Part shown: in pieces, positions 25,401 through 40,400 of the stretch
Layout of the letters: each line of letters opens with the position of its first letter
How positions within the stretch are numbered: the first letter of the stretch is position 1
NCBI GenBank assembly: GCA_030549495.1
Contig: JAUIRK010000673.1
Coordinates: forward strand, 558,001-622,000
Direction: 5' to 3'
DNA: 64,000 bases
DNA from: Nectonema munidae
Taxonomy: Eukaryota; Nematomorpha; Nectonematoida; Nectonematidae
Program-made: the position numbers and the translations under genes
The notes under the pieces: model-generated
Told to the model about the DNA's origin: nothing
Seen by the model: only the letters and a program-made list of their open reading frames with translations
Databases searched by the model: none

Positions 25401-28400
25401 CGGAGCTGTAAGGATGCTTTTGCGATTTCAAAAAACCTAAAAGAGTTGTAATTCGTTAGGCAATGACAATAATAATTAGGGCGAATAAAGTCAATAAAGT
25501 CAATTTGAAAAAAAATGTTTAAAATGTTCGAATCTTTTTATTTAGCAAGTTTGTTCAGATATTTCAATTTTAAAAAATTTTTTTAGGTCAATAAAGTACT
25601 TTTTTTTCTTAAAAATTCATTTTTTTTTATAAAGTCAATATTTATGAATCAATCAATCAAAGAAATTTTGCTTTTTATTAAGTTTAAAACAAAATAGAGA
25701 ATCACTTTTATTATAAAATTTTTATTTTAAATTTATTTATTTTCATTAAATTCTTTCAAAGAGTAGTTTTTTATTTTTTATAAATATACATTTGATTTTT
25801 TAATACTTTTAATAACTGAATCACTAAAGATCAAAATATTTTGACTATTAAAATATTTTTAACGGGAAAAAACAAAAAAATTTTGTTTGCGGATATCTGA
25901 CTTTGTTGGCCTAATTCCTTTAAGTATGATATCAAAAAACATTGTAGTTTTATCGAGCTTTGAATTTACTCATACGTTTTAAACAACACCTCCCAAATAT
26001 AATCAATTACGTCAAAGCATGCCAAAAGTGGCAAAAAGTAAATCAACTAAAATTGGGATAGTGGTCAACAAATATCCTAATGAATTTACAATTTCTAAGA
26101 TTTATCTTGCAAAATTTGCAACGTGATTGTCAATCATGAAAAAACCTTTTTTATTGAAAACCACAGAAAGTCGAAAAAGCACCAGCTTGGTTTACCAAGT
26201 TCATCTAGCACAAGTATAATTCAAAACTACTTAGAACCAGCTGATAAGAAATTTTCTCGAAATTTGATAAGATGCTTTTTAGAAGCAAACATCCCTTTAC
26301 ATAAGCTTTCACATCCTTTAATCAAAATGTTTTTCTCAGAATTAGGATACTCAATTCCCTCGATTTCCACTAGAAGAAATCTTGCTTCAGATCTTTCCGC
26401 AGACTTGATTGATCAAATAAAAAATAAATTGAAAGAAAAAAAAGTTTTTTTAATGCTCGATGAAATCACTCTTCACAATGCGAGCTTTGTGAATGTTCTG
26501 ATTGGCTCAATAGATATTTTAGAAAAAACATGGCTTGTCAAGTGTATACGATTTGAAGAGAATGTTGACTCGAAAAGAATTCTTATGTGTTGTTGATGAT
26601 GTTTTTTAGTTTTTTTAGTTTAACGTTAAAAAGAGAACTTTTTGTTGTTTTTAACCGATGCTGCTAAATATAATTTAGCCGCTGGCCGAATATTGAAAAT
26701 TGTGCATTCTAATTTGGTTCATTTTACATGCTTCGCACATTTAATTCACAATTGTGCAATGAAAGTTAAATCTTTCTATAAAGAAGTAGATGAGCTCATT
26801 GGTAACATGAAACTTGCAACAATTAATAATAAAAATATAAAAGCTGCCTTTAGAGAGATTAGTTTCCCTCCAACCCCAATTATAACAAGATGGGCGAGTT
26901 GGCTAGCAGCGGCTTCCTATTACTCTGATAAATTACCAGAAGTTAAAAGAATTGTTAATTCTTTCAAAAGCAATGATGGTGTCCTGGTTCCATATCCTGG
27001 CCAAAAAAAGTGTTAACAATTCGTCACTTTATGAAGAACTCATAAAAAGAATAAATATTGTATATTCATAGAATATTGAATATTCGTCCTTTAGTATCAA
27101 GGATGCAAAGCAAGATTCCATTCACTTTACTGAAGATGAGTGTAAAATCAAAAATTATTTTTAAAAAAGGCTTGAAAATAGTGACTTTTTAAAAGTTTTG
27201 GAAATGAAAAATGAAACATTTCACGCAGTACTTACCTACGCTTCAGAACTGTGAAGCAACGTGTGCCGTCGAAAGATCTTTTTCAATGCTTAAAAAGCTT
27301 CTGGCTAAATTTTTCTCCACAAAATTATTAACTATTTCATGTTTTATTATAAAAGTTCTAAATAATTAAAAAAAAACTTTATTATACTTATATATATCTT
27401 TGAAGACTAGACAAAAAAAGTTATAAAAGAAAGATCAATTTTTTTTAAACATAAAGTCAATTTTTTTTAAAAAAAAAGTCAATATTTTAAAAGTTTTTAG
27501 GTCAATTTTTGTCTGCCCTGATAATAATATAATCAAAATGCAAGCATTTAATCCCGACATCGTTACCATGCCCATGACTACTGCCTTTATTATATACTCG
27601 AATGCTTTGTCCAAGCCACCTTGCAGAAATTTATAAACAGTTTTTCCATTTTTATTGATATCTGAATCTTATACGTCGTTAGTTTTGCAAAGATAAATCA
27701 CCGAACAAACTTCCCAATTTAACTTGTAATTCACACATTTATATTCAATTCACCTGCAGTTTCAAGTCATTTACTTCGATTTCAACATAATTTTTCTACT
27801 TTTGATCTACAGGCAAACAAAGTTGAACAGACTATCGAAAAAACCTTGAAATTATATTTTAAAATGAATTGTGGTACCATTATTGATTTCTAAGAGATAT
27901 AAATAGTTTGACTTTGTAGACCTATGGAAGCCACATTTTAAACACTCAAATTTTAGATTAAGGACAGGGTTGAACAACGGTCCATCGAGTGACATTTTTT
28001 AATTTTAGAATATTTTTTAGTTTTTGCATCTAATTCAAAGCAGTCGCCATTAAATTAACTCGCACTTTGTCTGGTTACTCACAAGAAAAGTGGTCTGACA
28101 AAATTATTTGAATTGTGACAGTTCCCTTCAGCCAATCAATGTATGAAAGCAGGCGTTACACAAACTACCTGAGTGATCGATCCATTTAAGGAAATAGGAA
28201 CATTGTATGCAGCCAATCTACTTTAATTTGCCTGATATATAGAGTTTGATTACGCAAAGTAGGAAAAACAAGAAAAGTTGTTTTCAAGCAAAAATTGATG
28301 GCCACGTCACACAAACAATCATCTTCAAGTCTGCTTAGAGTTTGTATTTAGAAAAATTAATACCCATTTCTAAGAAAACCTGATAAATTGTTTCACAAGA

Positions 28401-31400
28401 ATAAAAATCTTAAAAAAACTTTAACGTCAAAAGATTAAAAAGTTGTATGTAAAGTAATGGAAAGTTTTACCTCCTATGAAAGCCCTTGCTTTCTCGGCCT
28501 CTTCGTCATTACTCCCATAAATTGGGGAGCCATCGATGTATGATGTCAGCTGGTTCATTTGTTCCCTTCTCCCTAAAAAGTTAAACATAGATAGATGACT
28601 GCTTGAAAAGATTCACGCAAGATTAGTTATTCAAACAGTTGTTACACCCTTCACTGTAAAAACGAACTTTAAATGAGGTTAAACACTTAGCATTGCAAAA
28701 AACAATTGCAATGGAAAAATATTCCAAATTAGTAAAGTTAGTTTACCGTATCAAATATATCTTGCAAAACCTCAAGACTTTGGACACGGGAGACAAACCC
28801 TAATAATTTTTGATTAAAGAATAAAGAAGTGAGAAAACCTCTTATATTTTTATTCACTATATCAATTACACATTACTACGAATTTTCTATGAATTTAATT
28901 TGATACTTAGTTAAAATAAAGTTTGTTCTGATATCATTTGATATAATAACTTTGGGGAGACAACGGTGTAAAAGCATTGTATTTAGCGTATTTAATTTGT
29001 TATTCATTTATAAAGTTTGCTACGCGTTTGATTTGATATACTAAAAATGGCAAGACAACTGGATAAAATCCGTGTGTTCTAAGCGAATGAAATGATCTAT
29101 TTTTAATGATCTCTATGTCATATTGATATTATAACAAAGTATTAAAGTATTGAACGTAAATTCATTAAGTTATACTAGAAATAAAATTACACTAGATTCT
29201 ATATTCAAGTTTTAGAGTAGTCAAATTAATCTCAAAAACTTAGCTTAAATACATCATCTCAAAAATAGATTTGAAATGATCTTTAAAAGTTATTTGATTC
29301 TGAGTGGTAGAAAAGTTCAAATTAGCTTTTTAGCGATTTCGTTATCAATGACTATAAGGCCATCTTTAAATATTTTTCAAAAATTGAAACTTATTACTTT
29401 TGTTAGCTCCGGCATATATTTAAAAGAAAACTATATAGATGCTATTTTGAATCAGTATGTTGTCGCACATTGTTCCCCCCGGAGTATATTGAAACAACAC
29501 ACAGGCAATTCCTTTACACCCTTTTGCGATTCCTTTGCACGCTTTTGCAATTCGAAACATTAATTATAATCTAATTATATTAAAAACAAATTTATAGAAA
29601 AAATAAGTCGGTTTCAGTATAAACTTTCTTAGATATTGTCTAATTTTATTGGTTACTAATGAGATAGACACTGTTAATAAATCAAAAAACTGCATTAGCT
29701 AATAACTGAATTGAATTAGAAATTTGAATAGACAATTCATAATTAAAAAAAATAAATTAGAACTGAAAAGGGTATAATTTTTTGAAAAAATATTTTCAAA
29801 AATTTTGATTTAGATTTTAAAATGGGAGTTCAGGGAGGACCAATAACAATATATAAAATGAGGAAATTTATAGCTTATCTAAAAAAACTTAAAAAACAAA
29901 GGCGGTGCGAAGTTATTGGCTCATACAAAAAATAAGAGGTTCAAAAAATCATAAAAAAGAGATTGGACTAAAGTGTCGCTAGGAAATTCATGAAACACTA
30001 GTGAATTCAGAAATTGTTAAGTGAAACTATGATTTCTCAAGTTTTGCAAAATTTTGAGCGATTCCAAATATTCCTGGTTCGACAATCTTATTGTAACATA
30101 TATACCATATGACGTATATTAGATACTATTTATGATAAATGATCTACATACACTACATCGCCAAATTCCTCTCCAACCCAGCATCGATTGACTTGAGATG
30201 AGATGGATATAAATTAATTGGTCCAAAAAGCGGATTAAATTATTGGGCCTCGATTGAAATGATTTCGAATTAACTTTAAAAGGTGCCTTACCTAAATTGC
30301 AGTTCAACGAAACGCCAGGCATCGAACGAACAAACTCGTGACAAGTGACGCGGTATTTTTTGTAGAACTCATCATTCTCAGAAATGGTGATCGGAGCGCA
30401 CTCTGCAAAATTGTTGTCGTTTCCACAACACTGGATAAAAGGATACTTTGAACCTAGAAATGAAATATCTTCTTAAAATCTCTCAACGTTTCCACAACAC
30501 TCGATAAAAGGATACTTTGAACCTAGAAATCAAATATCTTCTTGGATATCTCTTCCTCATCTTTTAGAGCGACTCGATTTAACTCTTTCTAACGGAAAGT
30601 AGAAAAACCTTGTGAAAATACTTTTGGTCGAGTGTACCTTGTAGTACTCCGCTACGTTTTGATAAGAATTTTTCTGGTTTTAAGCCAAATGTTTCCATAC
30701 CTGAAGAATCTTTCCTACCCGAAAAATATGCAATAGATGGGAGAAGTGAAAGTATACTTTTATTTATTCATTACAGTGCATATTACATAAAAGATTTGAT
30801 TATTTAGATTATTATTTTAATTTTTATTGTTATATTTTATCTTCTAAAATAATTGTACATGTTTGTTTTGATATATGTGTGTATACTTGTTACTACATAG
30901 CCTTTTTTCTTTGGACTAATTCTGTTAATATATATTACTCTCTTTCCTATATAATTTTATAAACAATATATAACTTTGTGTCCACAAGTATAGTCGTTGC
31001 TTTCTATGTAGAAAATATCACATCACTATTTCTCTACACTATCTCTACCCCAATTTTATCAAGCTTAAACGACCTACATAATCACTATTATGAGAGCTAC
31101 GCCAGATATCACATTTTTTGAAAGGGGGTAGGCTGATGATGACAGTGTTCCAAAAAATAGAGCTTCTTATTTTTTACTATGAATAAAATGTTACTATTCC
31201 TTTATCAAGTGTAAATTCTTTTATTCTTATCACATCTCAGCGTAGCTAACTTCACTTTGTGTTCACGGGAATTTGAACATCTTAAATTCCAATTTTCACA
31301 GAAGCCTGGAAAAATGTTATATTTGCGAAGATACTCGGAAGCATTTATTCGCCTTCTTACGCATATTTGTCAGGTGTAGAATGTAAGACTAAAAATAACG

Positions 31401-34400
31401 AATTATACTTTTCTAATGAATGTTGTCGATTTGTTTTGCAAGGATAATTCATTTATTGAATAACAGCGCTTTATTTTACAAATTTATGGCGCAATGATTT
31501 AGTTTTGAAAGTTTTGTCTTGGTGCGGGTATAATTGCAAAATCTATTTCCCGAAACGAAAGCCTTATCCTTCAAACGCTTGAATTGCGTTTTAAAAGAAC
31601 GCTCATTTTAAAAAAAAACTAATTTCCGATGCATTGATAAAATTTGGCAAAAGTTCGTTCTCATTTCTAACTGAGTATGCGTAAACTACACCTATTATTT
31701 TCAAAGATATATTACGAATGGTTATCCTGTATTGTCAGCAAGATGGAGTTAGCAGAAATCTGGAACTTTTTTCTCACGCAACCCGTACTTTTTGAACAGT
31801 CATTTGACCCAGATAATTCAGAAACTTACGGACTAAACGAGTATTCACATTCTCTTCAAATACAAAATGTATTTTTAGGCAATTTAAAAATAACAATCGT
31901 CATTATAAAAGAGAATGTCAAGTAATGTATTAATCAGCTGGTGTGGTTACAACTTGCTTGAAAGTATCAAATGAAGGAGGCATTTCTTTCTGATTCTCAA
32001 AATTTGAAAGGTATTAGCGGAGTTTTAACTCGAGCAGATTCAAATGGAGATAAGATTTATATTGAAACTTGTGAATTATTATTTCACCTCATAAAGGCTT
32101 CTATAACAGTAATCATTTCTAAAGAATAATTTTTTAGAACACTTAATTTAATATTGTAAATTAAATACATAACAATTATTATTGTCTTGAACTGAGATGT
32201 TTAAATCATTCATTTTCAAAAATATCAAACAGGTAATTCATTTTGAAAAAAATAAACAAAATCATATTTATGCTCATAAAACTCTTTTAATTTCTTGGTA
32301 AACATTTTCTTATAAAAAAACAATCAACAGACTTTAGTATTTAAATTGGTAATGAGAATCAATATCTTCAAGAACTAATTAAATTAAAAATTTTATATAT
32401 AATTGAAACAGAACTTTTAGTTTTGCATAAAATTATGTTATACAAACTTTCACAAAGTATGAACAATATGACAAGTATATGATATGTGCATAAATTGGTT
32501 TTTCTATAAACTTTTAGTTGATACTTGTAAAATCTCAAAGTATACCATGTGGAGTGGGAAAAAGTGTGAGATCGTGGTCCAAAAATTGGCCAAACGTAGT
32601 GATCATTTGAGTCAGGTCCCCAGACTCGATGTCCTTTGAGTTGAAAATGAAGGAGCTGACTTCTCTCGCATTTGGAAGATTTCTTCCGCTTTTGGCCAAT
32701 CGAAACGAATTTATTCCTAAAGTTGGAGGCAAAATGAATAAGCTATACGCGCTACTTTTTAAATTATATTTTGTCCTTTTGTTATCCTATATTATTCCAA
32801 ACTTTTTATTTAGTTTAGCTTTGTTTATCAAAATTAAAAGGTAGGTTTATAATTTCGATTTCTGTTAATTAAAGTACTTTAAAAACAAATTAAAGCATTG
32901 CAAACATAATTTATTTAGCGAAAGAGGTGGCTGGGAAGCCTACAAGAATGGCATCGAAAAAATAGTGTACATAAATTGTAAATTAGACGGTGGCTTAAAA
33001 ATATGAGGTATGGAATAGAGAAAATTAAGTGAAAATGCAGAATTAAAGTATGGAGGGGAATGTTTTATAAATTCCAAAAGAAATTAAGACGCTTTTTGAA
33101 AGAGTACAATGAAGGAGAATTCAAAAACAAAGTCAGGCAGACTGTTCCAATCATTTATAACTAAATATGAGAATGCAGCTTTATAAAGCCGTTTTCAGAA
33201 CCTAGTTTTTCGAATTTACTTTCATGGGATCTTTGATTTCTCCATTATTGATATCAATATTTTTTGATAATGTTATAAATCGTAATCATGTCATTTCTTT
33301 TAAATTTGTAAGACAAAGATGGTAGACGTAGCCTTTCATTGTAGGTGAGCTTTTTTAGGCCTTTTATTTTTTTGGCTAAATACTTCTAAACTTTTTCTAC
33401 TGCTTTTTGATAAAAAAATCTTTACATGGAACTAAGAAGTTGCATGAGAAAAAAGATTGCCATATTATCAAAATTCAAATTTTTATGAAATACTTATAAA
33501 AAGTTTTTTACACATATATACCATTTTCAAGAATGACGCCCAATTTAGTGGGGATGAACATTTTATATGGAAATCAATAAAGCGTGTCAAAAAATAGATT
33601 AAACCTGTCAATCAATGTCAAATATATAAACCTCAAAATAAATTATACTTGAAGTATTTCTCTGCTAATCATTTTCTTAAGCGTATTTAGGGCAAGGGAG
33701 GGGCCGATTCCGCCCTAAATTAAAATATGAAGTTTAATAAAAAATATTTTGCAACCATTTTTAAATAACTCAATTCTGTTTGGTGGTTACATAATTCTTA
33801 AAAAGGCTTGAAAGTTGTACCCAGATGTAAGGTGAATGGATTCCACCCAACCAAAACCCACTTCTGAGAATAAAGACTCTTTTCATCCAGTAATTCTGGA
33901 AATTTGCTTTTGTAAACGATGTAAAAGCATTTTATATTTGCCTAGATATTTTTTATGACAACAAACATAGGGTTGAACAAAAATGTGCAATTGAAGCCCT
34001 TATATAAGTGTTTGACAAACTGTGTGTCGCGACACAGTAGTGTGTCGCAAAAACTTTCCATTGTGTCGCGAGATTTTTTAGAAATAATAAAAAGATACAG
34101 TTATCCCTCAATTAGCACGACTTTGATTAACGCGATTTCGATTAACGCGGTTCAATTATTAAATTTTCAAAACTTTCTGTTTTTAATTTTTTTAGAAAAA
34201 ATTTTTTTTTTCATTCCTTGTCTTCTTTGGACCCTCGATTGAATTTAATTTGTTCTCGAAAGCAAGCTAATTTGTCACACTGAATAAAAGTGTATTGTTG
34301 CTGTTGCTTGTTCGTCCAGTTTCCTTCTGTTGCTACATTAATCTCAATGTTTAATGGATTACAAGGATACTGTCGTTAATTACAATACTTGATTTAATAC

Positions 34401-37400
34401 TTTTTTTTAAATATTTGCTTGGTGGTGTGTCGCGGAATTTTTCTTTGTAAAGAGGGTGTCGCGGCTCAAAAAAGTTAGGGAAACACTGCCATATATACAC
34501 CTGGATTTCAGTTCACTTGATCAATTATTTTTCACAATAATATTATAAATACTGTCAGAAGGAATAATTAATCACTCATACTTTTAGACAAATTAGAACT
34601 AAGCAACTTTCAGTATTATAACCTCAATGAGATACAATAACTTTATGATGTTATATGATAAGTGAATCACAATAGGTTTGGGATTCATTCATGAAAAAAC
34701 GTTGACTAAATTTCAAAAATGTGTACAGAATCTAAACACAATCAAAATTCACTATATAAGGCGGCGCACGCCCCTTATAATCAGTCTTTTGGATCCTCCC
34801 TCCCTTCCCACCCGATCAAAGACATTGTTTTTATATGTGTGTTTTTCTTCTTCTTCTTGTGTGTGTAGTTTTCTTTTAAATAAAGTTTTCAAAAACGCCT
34901 AGCCATGAGCTTTCAGCTCGCTAGAGCCAAAAAAAATTTCTCTTATTTTTTAAATGAATATATTATAAAAAATATTACCTTTTATTTTTGATAAATTAAA
35001 CAAAAAAGAAGTTTATTTGTTAATTTTTCACAACAAAAATGATTTTCATTTCAGGAAAAAATTTATTAAGAATTTATAAAATTGAAAAACAAAACCCTCG
35101 TAGTAAATATCAAGTTTCAGAGTAGCAATTAAGACGACATTTTTGTTTGATCTTTTCAATTTGTCTTTCAAATGCTTGTTATTTCTTCGTATCTTAATTT
35201 ACTTGAAAGTCCAAAAGTGGGTTTGGACTTTATGTAAGCTAAAACCAAGGCGTTAACAAGTTCGATTTCAAAAGAGAACGACTTAATTTTTCTCTGATCA
35301 AATTTATTTTTAAACAAAAATAGTTCCAGCATTAACTTTTGTGCTATTTAACACAAAACTCCAATCTATGACAGTCCACTTTTTCTTTTTCAGGCCAAAA
35401 GACTTTAACTTATGAGTTGATCAAATATATCTACTCCCCATTTAGTGTAATCATAGAATTTATACAAGGCAGGAATATAACCTCATCTTTGCAATGACGA
35501 TGCAATCAGGATGTTTTTATTGCCAGTTTTCTTTTTGATAGCATAACTGTGCAGACTCATATAAATGAATTGGTTCTTTTCCCAAAAAAACTTTATAGAA
35601 GTAATTTTCTCTCTCACTTATAGAACACATTTCTATAACCTTAGAAACACCTTTTCTTGAGGACATTATTGTTTCTACACAGGTTATTTTTTCTTTATAT
35701 AGAAAAAACCACTTCTCCTTCTAATTCCATTAGATGTAACGGAGTGTAAAACTTATATTTAGCAAAATTTATTAAAAAAAATTTTCATGTTTTTTTCACA
35801 CCCCACACTAAAAATTTACCTCTTCTCCTTCTAATTCCATTAGATGTAACGGAGTGCAAAACTTATATTTAGCAAAATTTCTTCCTTCCAAATTACTGTT
35901 CATTTTTACTTTATTCCCTAAATCTTCAACGACCCCTTCACTAGCATTGATGTAATAAGAACCCTGATCTTCAATAGGTTTACCCGCATAAACAGAGGCT
36001 TGATAAGAGTTAGCTTATATTTAGCTTTGAATTTCACTGCCGTTTTAGAAGGATATAAAGTCTCATCGATTGTTATGAAAGGCGTTGGCTTAACCCATTT
36101 ACAACAATTTACATTAAACATTTCGAAAAGATGCTGAAATGCCGCAAATATATCACATTTCCATCTTTCTTCTCCGATAAATGCATCGCCAAAGCACAAA
36201 TGCTTGTTCTCAAAATCAAATCTTTTCATACTCATAGTGCTAGCAAAAATAGGGCATCCAAGATCAGAACATAAAAATTTAACCGCTAAATAGTTCTGTT
36301 TATGAAAGCCTCGCAAGTATGTCAACCCTATATATAAGCGCTATATAAGTTTCTGCCATATCTATAGTCCGATGTGGGTAAGTGTAATCTAACTTGTCTC
36401 TGTTATTCTCTCTTATATATTTATTTATATTTTCTATTATCTCTAATAAAATTGATCCACTTAAATAAATTTAAAAATTCTCTTGGAGATTGGGCTGTAA
36501 CATTTGATTTAAGACCTACACCCCCTCTTAATATGTTTTCCTTTTTTTGACTACCTACACCTACATACCGATTTGTAAACCATAAAAGTTCTCTATCACT
36601 TAGCTCTACAAGCAAACAAACATTTGAAAGATTTTTCTACTCGCTCAGTTATTATTTCATACATATTTTCGTTCAAGCAATCATTCAAGCAAGTATTTTT
36701 TAATTGAAAACTTTCTGTTTCTGCTTGGTGGTGTGTTCTGGAATTTTTCTATGTAAAGAGTGTGTCGCGGCTATAAAGTTAGAGAAACACTGATCTAGAT
36801 GGATGGCTCGTGCAATATACTGTTTAAAAATTTAGATCTTTAGAAAACAATTTTCTCATGTTACAGATTTTAATAAAAACATCAATTTAAAAGGATTAAA
36901 AATTTTTTGTCTATTAATTTGTAAAGATTACATTAAGTCTTGGTTTACTGCAAAAAACACAATTTTATCTCCAAAAAATGACTTTGAACTTTTGAAAAGC
37001 GTATACAATTACACAATTGACATGGAAACCGAAAATGTAAAGACATTCTCAAGACATCTTTGGTTTCATTCAGAAAAAATGTTACATTTGCATTGTTTGA
37101 TTCTAGAATTTCTATAGAAGAAAAAAGAAAGATGGTAAACATGCAAAAATGTAAGACAAATGGTAAAAGTAAAGCAACTATAAGAAATCTAGAACAAATA
37201 AAAGACTTAAATTTAAGCGATGTTTTACTCACGGTTCTTTGATACTTTCCGCTTATTTAAAATTGCATCCGATTTTTTGCTCTTAGATAACAATGGGAAG
37301 AAAATGAAACTTTTAAATAATCAAAAACTATACTATTAAATTTATGCGTTTCTAATGATATGGCTGAAAGAAGAATTTGAATGATACAATCTTATGCAAA

Positions 37401-40400
37401 ACGTGAAAAAACTAAAGATGAAAAACAATTCCAATTTCTCATGCAAGTAGTAGAAAATCATAGAAAGTTATTTCCTAATGCTACAAAAAAAACTTTTTTT
37501 AATCAATAAATTTTTACTTATATGTAAATTTTAAATGCTTTGAGCAAACCTATTTTTTAAAGCTCAATTTTTTGTATAGTTTATTTTTTTTCAACTTGAA
37601 ACTATTTTAATAGTTCTAAATAAAAAATTAAAAAAATTAATTAGTTAATATTGCTAATTTAAGAATCAACTATTATTCGGAATATAAAAAACACCGATTT
37701 AAATTTATGGGGACCATTTAACGAAAGCAATTCGCCTTACCAACGTTTTCGACAGGGAAGTTTTGAAGTAAAATTAAATATATATAAAAAGAAGGTATAC
37801 TCAATACTTCAAAAATAACACGTCTGTCAAGTAGACGGAGGTATCTGAAAAAAGTTTTTTTCAAAAAATATTTAATGTAGGTTTTTTGTTAGTAAGAAAT
37901 TAATTAGTAATTTGTTTTACAGTATAACCTCAAATATCCCAACAGATTCGAAGACAAAGAAAATTTTCAGATAAGCGAGTGTTAGGGTAAGTAAAATTTC
38001 TTTCCTTCTTTAAAAATGCAACGCCAATTGTTGGGATCGCGAAAATTCGGATACTCAAGCTTCGAATATTTGAGGTTTCAATTTTTAATATATTTAAAAT
38101 ATTGTAACTTTATTTTTATGTAGTTAATTCCTATTGTTTAAGAATATTTAAAGAGAATGGAAGTTCGTTGATACAGTAAAATATTTAAAACAATTGAGTT
38201 CCAATTAATTTATGAATACACTGCTTAAACGAGTATAGGTCCATCAATAGTTAGCTGGCTAGTTATGCAGATAGATATTGAGTTAGTGAAGAAAGTATAT
38301 AGCAGGATAAAAAGGTGAAAATATCTTCCTTATTTTTTTGGTAAAGTGTGTGCGCGACGAATCGTGTAAAGACGAATCGTGTAAATAGAGCATAAAACGG
38401 CGAGAGAGTGCAAGAAGTACCGTTTCCGTAATCAGGGGGAATCAAGCGAGAGACGGTTCTTTCAGACATTCCGCGAGTCTTGTACTTGAGGTTGTTGCAG
38501 AATCCATCAAAGGAGCGATAGAGCATTTTGCAGTTCTTCTTTTCAAGGTACTCGTTAGTGGGGCAGTGAGAGCCGATGAAAGTGAAGTGCGTATTGATCC
38601 TCTCCAAGTAGCGCCCGATCGCATTTTTCGTGGTTCTGCCTCTAAAAAAATTAAAATGATCTAAATAACTAAGTTCTTAGGCTGAGAAGAAATCTCTAAC
38701 GTCGACTGATTTTATAGTCTATCGTTTTGGGGTGTTAATATTACAGTTTTTCAAATGTTTAGTGGTGATTAAGATTGAAAATCTATTTTAGTTTGAAGCT
38801 TGAGGTATAGAGTAAATTCCACTCTCAGAATTTGGACTTGGATTCTTTATCTTTTCATAAAAAAGATGGGAAATCTTTTGTGGATTTTTTATAATATATG
38901 CAGAGTCGACTCAATCAGAGTTTACTGTAGTAAAATGAAATATTATTGAAGTTCAGGCCAAAAGTGTAGGAAACAGCTTCAGGACGGAGACGCATATATC
39001 TTTATTATATTGGAAATATGAAAAATAAGAAATACTTTGTCAATAGTAAGAAACTTCGACGCTTAAATATGTGAGTATAGAGAATACAAGGATGTAGGTA
39101 GATACATAAAAAGCGTTTTTTATTTTTAGTGAGAGAAATGAGAGAATCACCTGAGTCTGTTTTTAATGATGTTTGCAGCAATGTCTTTAATCAGTCCAAA
39201 TTTGCCAAATTCCACATAAATGTTCGCTGCTGGTTTGTAAAAATTGCTTTTATGCTGGTTATCAACTTCTGAAATATTCGACGTTTCATATAAGATTCAA
39301 CATTTCATCTTGTATATGGTTTACACAATTTAATCAAGCTTTCAAGTAATTGTGATGAATACATTTGCTAAAATACGCCTTGATTTTGGAACTAAGTTGA
39401 AGTTATCATTTAGTTTATACTCTGTCAAAGTTATTCTGTCATTTGACTTGGTTTGAAAATACATAATCCAAATTTTAAGATTTTGAAACCAACTTTACTT
39501 TTGTCAAGACATAATTTGATTAAAAATGTTGTCTTTCACATCTCAGCCTTACATTTGTGGGTTCACTAAACTTCAATTTATCTCTTTTAAAAATTAATAC
39601 TTTTTTATTTTTTTGTGAGGAGTGAATTTTTTGAAAAGCTCAAATGATTGCTGATATTATATTTCTATTTACCAGAATTTTAAAAAGTCAAAGTTTTGTC
39701 TAAAGAAGGCATGTTCAACTTTTTTCTATGACGGGCCAATTTCAAACTATAAATCCATTACTGGGTGCTTTATTTTGAAAAGCATAAAATGAACATTTTA
39801 AAAACACAACTTTATTGAAATTATGGTTTTTTTCGCAATACTTTTCTTTTGCAGTTTTTTAATGTTATTCATAGAAGAAAATATGGACAGGGACAGTATC
39901 CTAACCTACTCCACGAGACTGTATCGACAACAAAAAAGAAATTTTGTTGACTTCGAAAGGAGAATTATTATTGACTTACCATATGAACTTATAAGTTGAT
40001 TTTTTTATCAAAGATTAGGTTTTCTTTGAATTTTATGTTGACTTTTTTTATTTTATATTATTCTACATTTTGATATCATAAAAAAATAACATTTTAAAAT
40101 TATTATATTTCATAAACTAAATATAGTTTATTTGTTTGTTTCTTCAGTTATTTAAAATTAAAGTGTGTCGTTTTGAATACGAAGAAAAAATATTAAATAA
40201 AATACATACACTTGTAAAATCTGATATTTAAAAAAAAGAAAACTTTACAAGTTATTGCCATGTATCTATTAGTTCATGGCGTTTACCTATAAATGTAAGA
40301 AAAATACCTTTTCCTATATCAACAATTTCTATATGAGCAAAGATACCTTCAACAAATCAAAGTAATGCAGCGGAAATTAAAATGATTTGTGCAAAAGAAA

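Noticed and set aside
39712-39770. hAT-like end CATGTTCAACTTTTTTC
   Set aside because: It resembles a CAGTG-TTCAAC-type terminus, but there is no matching second end and no target duplication, so it is not listed as an element.
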